Below, in pieces: positions 7,125 to 13,091 of a stretch of 13,091 nt of DNA. The translations under genes were made by a program, and so were the position numbers. The DNA is from Clostridiales bacterium (GTDB lineage: Bacteria > Bacillota > Clostridia > Oscillospirales > QAMX01). The stretch is from positions 1 to 13,091 of the forward strand of contig JAAZBA010000147.1 of assembly GCA_012514045.1 (NCBI GenBank). The letters run 5' to 3'. The notes below the pieces were generated by a model, which had not been told where the DNA came from, did no database searches, and saw only the letters and a list, made by a program, of their open reading frames with translations. Position 1 is the first letter of the stretch. The number at the start of each line of letters is the position of its first letter.

Positions 7125-7978
7125 TCCAAAAAATTGACGAAAAAAACAACGCAAGCGTAGCGGGGCTTGACGCCCGCATCGCCTACGTTCCGGACCATGT
7201 GAGAGCCCGCCACTCCTGCGACGGTGACGCTATCCTTGAATTCAACAAAACCCTCATCGACGCACTTTCAGATATCGTGCCGGCGGTAAAGCCTCAGTCG
7301 GCATACTATGAGCTTCTGGGCGCCTACGGGGCGGTCGTTCTTCAGAAAACCATCGAATACGCCCAAGGGAAGGGCATGTATGTCATCCTTGACGCCAAGA
7401 GAGGCGACATCGGCGCCACCGCTGACGCCTACGCCGAGAGCTATATCGCTCCTGGCAGCAGCTACAACGCCGACTCTATGACAGTAAACGGCTATCTTGG
7501 CAGCGACGGTGTTCTCCCCTTCGTAAAGTGCTGCGGCGAGAAGAGCATATTTGTGCTGGTAAAGACTTCCAACAAGTCCTCAGGCGAGCTTCAGGACATG
7601 AAACTCGCCGACGGCAGGCTTGTGTACGAGCGCATGGCGGACATGGTCTCCGAATGGGGAAAGGACTCTCTCTCCAGCTGCGGCTACAACAACGTGGGCG
7701 CGGTTGTGGGCGCCACATATCCCGAGGAGCTTAAGAACCTTCGCGAGCGTATGAAGAACACCTTCTTCCTTATCCCCGGCTACGGAGCCCAAGGCGGCAG
7801 CGCCGAGGGACTTAAGGGAGCCTTCGACAAAAACGGTCACGGCGGCATCGTAAATTCCTCCAGAGCGATAATGTGCGCATGGAAGAAGACAGACAAAAAC
7901 GGTCTTGACTACGCCGAAGCCGCGAGAAACGAGGCAATCCGCATGAGAGATGAGATAAACTCCGTCAGGGGCAAATAA
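7106..7978 (+). CDS. pyrF: Orotidine 5'-phosphate decarboxylase PyrF (group 2)
   Basis: Converts OMP to UMP, the last step of de novo pyrimidine synthesis. The 290-residue product is the longer, group 2 form rather than the 230-240-residue E. coli/Bacillus form. Numbering from ATG 7106: the substrate-binding GLDAR (20-24), K62 in AVKPQSAYYE, and the catalytic charge network DAKRGDIG (96-103, with D96, K98 and D101) are all intact. 'NGYLGSDGVLPF', 'VGATYPEEL', 'IPGYGAQGG' (phosphate-binding region) and 'NSSRAI' follow in the expected order along the TIM barrel. It overlaps the end of pyrC by 19 bases and its stop is one base before the pyrK ATG, so the two flanking genes are probably translationally coupled to it. 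Confidence 0.95.
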   Translation: MSISRLIQKIDEKNNASVAGLDARIAYVPDHVRARHSCDGDAILEFNKTLIDALSDIVPAVKPQSAYYELLGAYGAVVLQKTIEYAQGKGMYVILDAKRGDIGATADAYAESYIAPGSSYNADSMTVNGYLGSDGVLPFVKCCGEKSIFVLVKTSNKSSGELQDMKLADGRLVYERMADMVSEWGKDSLSSCGYNNVGAVVGATYPEELKNLRERMKNTFFLIPGYGAQGGSAEGLKGAFDKNGHGGIVNSSRAIMCAWKKTDKNGLDYAEAARNEAIRMRDEINSVRGK

Positions 7979-7979
7979 A

Positions 7980-8726
7980 ATGATAATAACATCTGTAAAA
8001 AAACTTACCGAAACAGCGTTTGAGCTGTCATTCCGGGCGCCGGAGATGGCGCTTAAGGCACACGCCGGCCAGTTCGTGCACATAAAATGCGGCAATGAAA
8101 ACTTTCTGCGCCGTCCCATATCGATCTGTGACGTCCGCGGCGACGATATTGTGATCGTGTTCGAAATCAGGGGCAAAGGTACAGACTGGCTCTCAAGGAG
8201 AACCGTCGGGGAAGAACTGGATATGCTGGGACCATTAGGACGCGGCTTTGACACCTGCCGGGAGGGTAGAATCCTCCTTGCGGGAGGCGGTATAGGCCTG
8301 CCTCCGATGCTCTATACCTCAAAGCTTCTGAAAAGCTGTGACGCTGTGCTGGGCTTTCGCTCCAAAAGTCTTGTTATGCTGGAGGAAGAGTTCAGGGAAA
8401 TATGTGAAAACGTGATCGTTTCCACCGATGACGGCTCCTACGGCTATGCAGGTTATGCCGTAAACGCCGCAAGGGAGCTTATAAAGACAAACAGCTATAT
8501 AGCCATATACGCCTGCGGCCCGAAGATCATGCTCAAATCCTTTGTTGAGCTGGCGGAGGAGCTTAATATCGACTGCTTTATCTCATTGGAGGAGCGGATG
8601 GGCTGCGGTTTCGGCGCCTGCCTCGTGTGCTCCTGCAAGACAAAGCAAGCCGACGGCTTTACATACTCGAGGGTATGCGCCGACGGCCCCGTATTCAACG
8701 CGAAGGAAGTGATATTCGATGACTGA
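7980..8726 (+). CDS. pyrK: Dihydroorotate dehydrogenase B electron-transfer subunit PyrK
   Basis: FAD and [2Fe-2S] protein that passes electrons between NAD and the FMN of PyrD in class 1B dihydroorotate dehydrogenase, a heterotetramer typical of Firmicutes. In the 248-residue product, the ferredoxin-reductase FAD motif is RRPIS (44-48), the NAD-domain glycine motif is AGGGIG (101-106), 'ACGPKIM' (178-184) closes the NAD domain, and the cluster ligands are C209, C214, C217 and C233 (CGFGACLVC then RVC), spaced as in the Lactococcus enzyme. The preceding SLEERM is also conserved. The start at 7980 is one base after the pyrF stop, with CAGGGG just upstream as the ribosome site. The last 8 bases overlap pyrD, consistent with stoichiometric synthesis of the two subunits. 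Confidence 0.95.
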   Translation: MIITSVKKLTETAFELSFRAPEMALKAHAGQFVHIKCGNENFLRRPISICDVRGDDIVIVFEIRGKGTDWLSRRTVGEELDMLGPLGRGFDTCREGRILLAGGGIGLPPMLYTSKLLKSCDAVLGFRSKSLVMLEEEFREICENVIVSTDDGSYGYAGYAVNAARELIKTNSYIAIYACGPKIMLKSFVELAEELNIDCFISLEERMGCGFGACLVCSCKTKQADGFTYSRVCADGPVFNAKEVIFDD

Positions 8727-9630
8727 CATGAGAGTTAAGCTCTGCGGCATAGAGCTTAAAAATCCGGTTATCGCCGCCTCCGGCACCTTTGGCTTCGGCC
8801 ATGAGTTCGAGCCATATTACGATATTTCTATTCTGGGCGGCATCTCCGTCAAAGGTCTTACATTGAAGCCCAGAGCCGGCAACGCCCCTCCCAGGATTGC
8901 CGAGACAGTCTCCGGCATGCTCAACAGCGTAGGGCTCCAGAATCCGGGAGTTGACGCTTTCATCGAGCATGAGCTTCCCTACCTGAGGAAATTCGACACC
9001 TGCGTCATCGCAAACATCTCCGGCAACACCCCGGAGGAGTACGGCGTTATGACAAAAAAGCTCGCCTCCGCCGGGCTTGATATGATAGAGGTCAATGTCT
9101 CCTGTCCCAACGTGAAGGCGGGCGGTCTGGCGTTCGGCATCTCCGTCGACTCCGTGGCTGAAGTGGTCACAGAAGTTAAGAAATACTCCGGGAATGTGCC
9201 GGTAATCGTGAAATTATCTCCAAACGTAACGGATATTGTGTCCATAGCGAAGGCTGCGGAAGCGGCGGGAGCCGATTGTCTGTCCCTAATAAACACCCTC
9301 CTTGGTATGAGAATCGACGTAAACACAAGACGTCCCGTGCTGGGCAACGTCATGGGCGGCCTGTCCGGTCCCGCTGTGTTCCCCGTGGCGGTACGAATGG
9401 TATATCAGGTAGCGCGGGCTGTCAAGGTACCCGTAATCGGCATGGGCGGCATAATGACAGGGGAAAACGCCGCGGAAATGATGCTGGCAGGCGCCGCTGT
9501 TGTAAGCGTCGGTACCGCTTCGATTGTTGACCCCTATGCCTGCAAGCGCATCGCCGAAGAGCTCAAAGCATATGGAGAAAAACATGGTATATCCGGGATA
9601 TCCTCTCTCACGGGCGGTGTTATCGCATGA
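8719..9630 (+). CDS. pyrD: Dihydroorotate dehydrogenase B catalytic subunit PyrD (class 1B)
   Basis: FMN-dependent TIM-barrel enzyme oxidising dihydroorotate to orotate, using NAD through PyrK. The 303-residue product starts with GIELKNPVIAASGTFGFG (10-27). It has the SVKGLT lysine K45, the orotate-binding NSVGLQNPG (69-77), and the class 1 active-site cysteine C129 in EVNVSCPN (124-131); class 2 enzymes have serine there. K165 in VKLSPN, 'INT' near 191 and GMGGI (241-245) complete the flavin site. AAGGAAGTGA (8703-8712), a near-perfect ribosome site inside pyrK, favours ATG 8719 over the later ATG at 8728. The gene ends in an ATGA overlap with the next gene (9627-9630). Presence of PyrK next door confirms the 1B subtype. 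Confidence 0.96.
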   Translation: MTDMRVKLCGIELKNPVIAASGTFGFGHEFEPYYDISILGGISVKGLTLKPRAGNAPPRIAETVSGMLNSVGLQNPGVDAFIEHELPYLRKFDTCVIANISGNTPEEYGVMTKKLASAGLDMIEVNVSCPNVKAGGLAFGISVDSVAEVVTEVKKYSGNVPVIVKLSPNVTDIVSIAKAAEAAGADCLSLINTLLGMRIDVNTRRPVLGNVMGGLSGPAVFPVAVRMVYQVARAVKVPVIGMGGIMTGENAAEMMLAGAAVVSVGTASIVDPYACKRIAEELKAYGEKHGISGISSLTGGVIA

Positions 9631-10733
9631 CGAAAATCTACTTTGTGCGCCATGTAATGAGCGAGGGAAACCTCTATCATTTCTGGCAGGGGCAGCAGGA
9701 TCTGAACATCACCTCTGCGGGAGCAAAACAGCTTGAGCTCCTCGAAAGAGTGTGCGAGAGTCTTGAGTTTGATCAGATCTACTCCTCCGACCTGTACCGG
9801 GCAAAGGTCACTGCCGAAAGCGTGCGGGGCAGCCGGGACATGAAGATTATATACGATGTAAGGCTGCGGGAAATATTCATAGGCAGCGAAGAGCTGGAGC
9901 CCATCGGCAACACCCGCCGGGACAGACCCTGGATTACCGACAGCTTTAACAATGATTACATGAACTTTACATGCGACGGCGAATCCATGCGCGACGTTTC
10001 TGCCCGCATGGAGGAAATTATTGACGAGATCGCCCTTTGCCACGAGGGGGGATCGGCGGCGGTGGTGACCCACGGAGGCTCAATAAAGGCCTATCTTATT
10101 ACTCACGCCGTCAACGCTGTCCCTAAGCTTTCCTCAAACGCCTCCGTCACTACGGTAATTTATGAAAACGGCAAAGTCACTGTGACAGACGTCAACTGCG
10201 AAGCCTCTGTTATGTCCGAGAATCCCTATGAAAGCCCCGCAGGCCAGCTTTATTTCAGAGCCGCCGACTATAACAGGGATTTTGAGGAGATAGGCGAATG
10301 CGGTACCGACTCCTGGTACGCCATATACGGCAATATAAACGATTTTGACAAGTCCGCATTCATGAAAAACGTAAAGGGCATCCTGGAGGCGGACCCTTTA
10401 AGCGGCTACTTCGCCTATCAGGGAGACAACGTGGCGGGGCTTGTGCTCATGGACACCCGCCAACAGGATGAAGCCGACGTAGGGCATATAGCATTGGTTT
10501 ACATGAAGCCCGATTACCGACACAAGGGTTATGGCGCTCAGCTCATCGGCAAAGCATTAGTATTCTACCGTAAAAAAGGGATGAAAGCGCTGCGGCTGAA
10601 CGTGGCAAGATGCAACAAGTCAGCCCAGGCCTTCTACAAAAAGCACGGCTTTGAGCTGACTCCTAAATCAAAACATACGCTGTCGAGAAATCTTGTGATG
10701 AAAAAAAACATTGAAGTCCCGGGACTGCAGTAA
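9627..10733 (+). CDS. Histidine phosphatase-GNAT acetyltransferase fusion
   Basis: A 368-residue two-domain protein. Residues 1 to about 190 form a histidine-phosphatase (phosphoglycerate-mutase-like) domain: the catalytic RH pair R8-H9 in FVRHVMSEGN, R58 in SSDLYRAK, E82 in LREIFIG and H149 in VVTHGG. These are the expected phosphohistidine, phosphate-binding and acid residues. The usual RHG is RHV here. Residues about 205-360 are a GNAT N-acetyltransferase: the acetyl-CoA loop RHKGYGAQL (298-306) and the C-terminal ARCNKSAQAFYKKHGFE (327-343). Nothing in the sequence gives the substrate of either domain; a small phosphorylated metabolite and an amine are guesses. It follows pyrD through an ATGA overlap and shares the pyr promoter, so it is expressed with UMP synthesis. 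It ends 2 bases from the convergent ung stop. Confidence 0.85.
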   Translation: MTKIYFVRHVMSEGNLYHFWQGQQDLNITSAGAKQLELLERVCESLEFDQIYSSDLYRAKVTAESVRGSRDMKIIYDVRLREIFIGSEELEPIGNTRRDRPWITDSFNNDYMNFTCDGESMRDVSARMEEIIDEIALCHEGGSAAVVTHGGSIKAYLITHAVNAVPKLSSNASVTTVIYENGKVTVTDVNCEASVMSENPYESPAGQLYFRAADYNRDFEEIGECGTDSWYAIYGNINDFDKSAFMKNVKGILEADPLSGYFAYQGDNVAGLVLMDTRQQDEADVGHIALVYMKPDYRHKGYGAQLIGKALVFYRKKGMKALRLNVARCNKSAQAFYKKHGFELTPKSKHTLSRNLVMKKNIEVPGLQ

Positions 10734-10735
10734 CG

Positions 10736-11449
10736 TCATACTTCAGTGAAAAACTGCCCCCGCCAGTCGATAATGTCCTTTGTCTCCCGGAAGCAGGGGT
10801 TTTTAAGGAAATCGTCACTGTAGTTTCCGCAGAGCATGGGATGCCTGGAGGGATAGATTTTTCCCTTTTTTATAATCTCCCCGTAGCTTATGGCATCACT
10901 GCCCCAAAGGAAGAAAATGATGCCCTCTCTGTCGATAAACCTTATCAGTTCCCTGGAAAATTCCTTCCATAGCGTCCTGTGGGAGCCGGGTTTTCCCACC
11001 GCGCAAGTCAGATATGTATTGAGAAACAACACTCCCTGCTCCTCCAGGCTGTCGAACAGTCTGTTCGGGGGCAGAATTTTAAATTCCCCGGATTCTATCC
11101 TTTTCTTTATCTCCCCGTAGCTTTCTTCCCCCTCGTATGCCATGTATATCGCCCGGAGGATGTTTCGCATGGAGGACTGTCTTATAGGCTCAAGCCAAGA
11201 GCTGAGATTTCCCACTTCAAAAGACCGCCCTGTGGCAGCGCCTTTTTGAGGGTAAGGGTCTTGCCCTAAAACCACCACTTTCACCCTATCAAGGTTCACA
11301 CGGGAAAAGCGAAGCACATTTTCCCTTTCGGGATTAAATGCTTCGCCGCTTGCTTCTATCTTCTCATATATCCTCCAGAGCCTGAGGGAATTTCCCTCCA
11401 GGAAATCGCTCCAGGAGGGGTTAACGCTGCTTTTATCGTAAAACGACAT
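10736..11449 (-). CDS. ung: Uracil-DNA glycosylase, family 1
   Basis: Excises uracil from DNA to start base excision repair. The 237-residue product (from ATG 11449) keeps the family 1 site: GQDPYP (62-67) with the water-activating D64 and Y66, F77 in GRSF for stacking on uracil, N144 in LFLNTYLT for uracil recognition, and H203 in SRHP. 'EEQGVLFLN' and 'FFLWGSDAI' are further family blocks. The loop after the histidine reads HPMLCG in place of the usual HPSPLS, so the DNA-intercalating segment is altered, although the leucine may be supplied by L206. An upstream in-frame TTG at 11464 is rejected because AAAGGA sits between it and the ATG. It lies downstream of comM on the same strand and faces the phosphatase-GNAT gene with only 2 bases between stops. 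Confidence 0.93.
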   Translation of the reverse strand: MSFYDKSSVNPSWSDFLEGNSLRLWRIYEKIEASGEAFNPERENVLRFSRVNLDRVKVVVLGQDPYPQKGAATGRSFEVGNLSSWLEPIRQSSMRNILRAIYMAYEGEESYGEIKKRIESGEFKILPPNRLFDSLEEQGVLFLNTYLTCAVGKPGSHRTLWKEFSRELIRFIDREGIIFFLWGSDAISYGEIIKKGKIYPSRHPMLCGNYSDDFLKNPCFRETKDIIDWRGQFFTEV

Positions 11450-11455
11450 GGGATT

Positions 11456-11461
11456 TCCTTT
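11456..11461 (-). promoter_or_regulatory. Ribosome binding site that decides the ung start
   Basis: On the minus strand, AAAGGA ends 6 bases before the ATG at 11449. It lies downstream of the alternative TTG at 11464, which therefore has no usable site in this position. Confidence 0.65.
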
Positions 11462-11495
11462 CAAAATTTACCATATACAAACTGTAATGAAGAGT

Positions 11496-11539
11496 ATGCG
11501 TGGGGCCTTGAATATTCATGTATTGAATATTCACCGCAT
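11496..11539. repeat. Pair of identical self-palindromes TGAATATTCA in a larger dyad
   Basis: TGAATATTCA occurs at 11509-11518 and 11524-11533, 15 bases apart start to start; both are preceded by T. Each copy is a perfect palindrome, so the two copies can also pair with each other as a 10-bp stem with a TGTAT loop. Outside them ATGCG (11496-11500) can pair with CGCAT (11535-11539) across an uneven internal loop. No T-run follows on either strand, so it is not an obvious terminator. It lies in the ung leader, 47 bases upstream of the ATG, and could be an operator or a leader RNA hairpin. The half-sites resemble ArgR half-sites but lack the central spacer of an ARG box. Confidence 0.6.
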
Positions 11540-11540
11540 G

Positions 11541-11553
11541 GGCAAATGTTGCC
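11541..11553. repeat. Small inverted repeat GGCAA-ATG-TTGCC
   Basis: A 5-bp perfect inverted repeat with a 3-base centre, immediately beside the palindrome pair. Its role is unknown; it may simply add structure to the comM-ung leader. Confidence 0.4.
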
Positions 11554-11585
11554 GTTCAGGAGTAAAATCTTTGAAAATTACGGAG

Positions 11586-11615
11586 TTTTCCACATTATCC
11601 ACAGGCTTTTCCACA
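11586..11615 (+). promoter_or_regulatory. Cluster of three head-to-tail DnaA-box-like 9-mers
   Basis: TTTTCCACA (11586-11594), TTATCCACA (11595-11603) and TTTTCCACA (11607-11615) are in the same orientation; the first two abut and the third follows after 3 bases. The middle one is the perfect bacterial DnaA box; the other two differ at one position. The cluster is in the gap between the comM stop (11658) and the ung start (11449). Without dnaA, dnaN or an obvious AT-rich unwinding element nearby I read it as a possible DnaA regulatory or titration site rather than oriC. Confidence 0.6.
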
Positions 11616-11657
11616 GAATAAGGCTGCATACAATCTGTAATAACTGTATAAACGATA

Positions 11658-13091
11658 CTAAAACATGCTTATTCGTCTGTCCAACGAACGGTACTGTACC
11701 GCCTCGGCGATGTGGGCAACTTCGATATTTTTGCTTCCGGCTATGTCGGCAATGGTTCTGGAAACGCGGAGTATCCTGTCGTGGGAGCGGGCGGTAAGAC
11801 CCATTTTCACAAAAGCCCGGCGCATAAACTCCTCCGCATCCTGCCTCAGAGGACACATTTCCGCCATAAGGGAGGGAGGAATATAAGCGTTGCAGCTTAT
11901 GTCCTCATGTCCCTCAAACCGTCTTGTCTGTATTTCTCTCGCTTCGTTTACCCTTCTGCGGATGCTCTCCGAGCTCTCCGCCTTTTTTCTTCTGGACAAG
12001 TCATCATACTTCACGCTGGGTACCTCGATATGCAAGTCGATTCTGTCCGCCAGGGGACCCGATATTTTCGACTGATATTGGGCGACCGATTTTTCGGAAC
12101 AGTTGCACTTCCCCGAGGGGTGACCGTACCAGCCGCAACGGCAGGGATTCATTGCGCACACCAGCATAAACCGGCTGGGGTATGTGACGGTTCCCGAAAC
12201 CCTTGTGACGGTGACAGAGCCGTTTTCCATAGGCTGGCGCAGTATTTCCAATGATTCGGAGGTAAACTCCGGAAACTCATCGAGAAACAGCACTCCGTTG
12301 TGTGCAAGAGAGATCTCCCCTGGATGTGGTATCCGCCCTCCTCCGGAAAGACCTGTGGAGGATACGGTATGGTGGGGAGCTCTGAACGGACGCTCCCATA
12401 TCATGGGGTTTGTTTTGGAGGTAAGCCCCGAAACAGAGTATATTTTCGTAGTTTCCAGCGATTCCCGCTTCGTCATAGCTGGTAGGATCGAGGGCAGGCG
12501 GGAAGCAAGCATGCTCTTTCCCGAGCCGGGAGGTCCGATAAGCAGAATATTGTGCCCTCCGGCGGCAGCGATCTCCAGAGCCCTCTTCGCCGATTCCTGA
12601 CCCATAACATCAGCGTAGTCAAGCCCCTTATGTGTGTTCTCATCCGGCTTCCATTCCGGTACCGGGGAGATCACATTGTATCCCGACAGATGATCCAGAA
12701 GCTCCTGCAGGGAGTTGAGAGGATAAACTTCTATATCCGAAGCAAGGGAGGCCTCGTTCGCGTTTTCCGCCGGGCAGAAAAGCTTCTTTATTCCCAAAGT
12801 TGGAGCCGCCATAGCCATGGGAAGAACTCCCGCGGCGCTTCTCAGCTCTCCGTAAAGGGACAGCTCCCCGATAAAAGCAGCGTCAGGAGGCAACGGCGGC
12901 AGATTGCCGTGCTTCTGCAGGATACTGAGAGCTATAGGAAGGTCATACACGGCGCTCTCCTTCCTTGTATTGGCAGGCGCCAAGTTGACGGTTATTCTGT
13001 TTGCCGGGAAAGGAAAACCGCAGTTTTTTATAGCAGAGCGCACTCTCTCTCTGGCCTCCCGCACAATGGCACCGGGAAGCCCCACTACATC
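11658..13091 (-). CDS. comM: ComM/YifB-family AAA+ Mg-chelatase-like ATPase, 5' end missing
   Basis: Homologue of the hexameric helicase ComM that promotes branch migration when transformed DNA is integrated in naturally competent bacteria; it is also widespread in species not known to be competent. The frame is open to the window edge (residues DV then VGLPGAIVREARERVRSAIKN), so the GTG at 13085 is internal; roughly 35 N-terminal residues are missing by comparison with E. coli YifB. Counting from that codon, residues 1-135 are the Lon-like ChlI domain, then Walker A GPPGSGKS (184-191), Walker B VLFLDEFPEF (265-274), and a four-cysteine segment (C315, C317, C327, C329; NPCRCG then KCNCS), which is common in Gram-positive members. 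The C-terminal Mg-chelatase domain ends with ARSHDRILRVSRTIADI and QYRSLDR (464-470). ung lies downstream on the same strand. Confidence 0.93.
   Translation of the reverse strand, partial: DVVGLPGAIVREARERVRSAIKNCGFPFPANRITVNLAPANTRKESAVYDLPIALSILQKHGNLPPLPPDAAFIGELSLYGELRSAAGVLPMAMAAPTLGIKKLFCPAENANEASLASDIEVYPLNSLQELLDHLSGYNVISPVPEWKPDENTHKGLDYADVMGQESAKRALEIAAAGGHNILLIGPPGSGKSMLASRLPSILPAMTKRESLETTKIYSVSGLTSKTNPMIWERPFRAPHHTVSSTGLSGGGRIPHPGEISLAHNGVLFLDEFPEFTSESLEILRQPMENGSVTVTRVSGTVTYPSRFMLVCAMNPCRCGWYGHPSGKCNCSEKSVAQYQSKISGPLADRIDLHIEVPSVKYDDLSRRKKAESSESIRRRVNEAREIQTRRFEGHEDISCNAYIPPSLMAEMCPLRQDAEEFMRRAFVKMGLTARSHDRILRVSRTIADIAGSKNIEVAHIAEAVQYRSLDRRISMF

Larger units (their letters stand above)
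11450..11657. other. comM-ung intergenic region, 208 bases
   Basis: The longest non-coding stretch in the window. From the ung side it holds the ung ribosome site, the TGAATATTCA palindrome pair, a small GGCAA/TTGCC hairpin and the three DnaA-box-like 9-mers. CTGTAAT occurs twice (near 11482 and 11635). I could not find a convincing -35/-10 pair for ung, nor a terminator with a U-tract after comM, so whether ung is transcribed separately or with comM is open. Confidence 0.6.

Noticed and set aside
7580..8254. Open frame of 224 codons on the - strand
   Set aside because: Antisense across pyrF and pyrK, both firmly identified; no domain or translation signal.
4554..8347. Shared 14-base string AGCTGTGACGCTGT near 4554 (mnmA) and 8334 (pyrK)
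   Set aside because: Both copies are inside coding sequence in unrelated genes; a single 14-base match is best explained by chance and similar codon use.
11450..11657. Chromosomal replication origin
   Set aside because: The DnaA-box cluster is suggestive, but there is no dnaA, dnaN or rpmH in view, no clear AT-rich unwinding element and only three boxes in one orientation. Kept as a regulatory-site finding instead.
13083..13085. GTG start for comM inside the window
   Set aside because: The frame stays open to the window edge and the residues before it (DV) continue the conserved VGLP block, so this GTG is an internal valine.
1..13091. Mobile elements, CRISPR arrays, toxin-antitoxin pairs, tRNA or rRNA genes, or a new defence system
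   Set aside because: No transposase, integrase, repeat-spacer pattern, small paired genes or structured RNA gene was found on either strand; the gene content is metabolic and DNA-maintenance.

Overview
The window looks like the chromosome of an anaerobic Firmicute (Bacillota), most likely a gut Clostridia/Oscillospiraceae-type bacterium. Reasons: a class 1B dihydroorotate dehydrogenase (PyrD plus its flavin/iron-sulfur partner PyrK), the group-2 form of PyrF, strong GGAGG ribosome binding sites, tightly overlapping operons and about half G+C by eye. Coding density is very high; the largest gap is 208 bases. I see no transposase, integrase, CRISPR array, tRNA or rRNA.

Layout. (1) Bases 1-977, + strand: 3' part of a Gfo/Idh/MocA-family sugar oxidoreductase, ended by a hairpin terminator at 989-1025. 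(2) Bases 1024-5703, - strand: a four-gene operon read right to left. It holds an alpha/beta-hydrolase (acetylxylan-esterase/dienelactone-hydrolase type), the tRNA 2-thiouridylase mnmA, an MFS transporter and a cytoplasmic sialidase-like beta-propeller protein with an N-terminal FN3-like domain. Three of these, plus the convergent oxidoreductase, suggest uptake and breakdown of a modified sugar or glycoside; mnmA is the housekeeping outlier. (3) Bases 5704-5837: a compact divergent promoter region whose two -35 hexamers abut. (4) Bases 5838-10733, + strand: a pyrimidine operon pyrC-pyrF-pyrK-pyrD, in which pyrC/pyrF and pyrK/pyrD overlap and pyrF/pyrK are one base apart. It is followed through an ATGA overlap by a histidine phosphatase-GNAT fusion gene. 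Dihydroorotase, OMP decarboxylase and both dihydroorotate dehydrogenase subunits are present; carAB, pyrB, pyrE and pyrR are not in view. (5) Bases 10736-13091, - strand: ung (family 1 uracil-DNA glycosylase) and upstream of it comM/yifB (AAA+ Mg-chelatase-like helicase, 5' end off the window). Between them lies a gap with three head-to-tail DnaA-box-like 9-mers and a pair of identical self-palindromes.

Most of the content is conventional metabolism and DNA maintenance; I do not see a convincing new defence or mobile system. The points most worth a second look are the phosphatase-acetyltransferase fusion coupled to pyrD, the DnaA-box cluster with the palindrome pair between comM and ung, the back-to-back promoters, and a modified DNA-intercalation loop in Ung.
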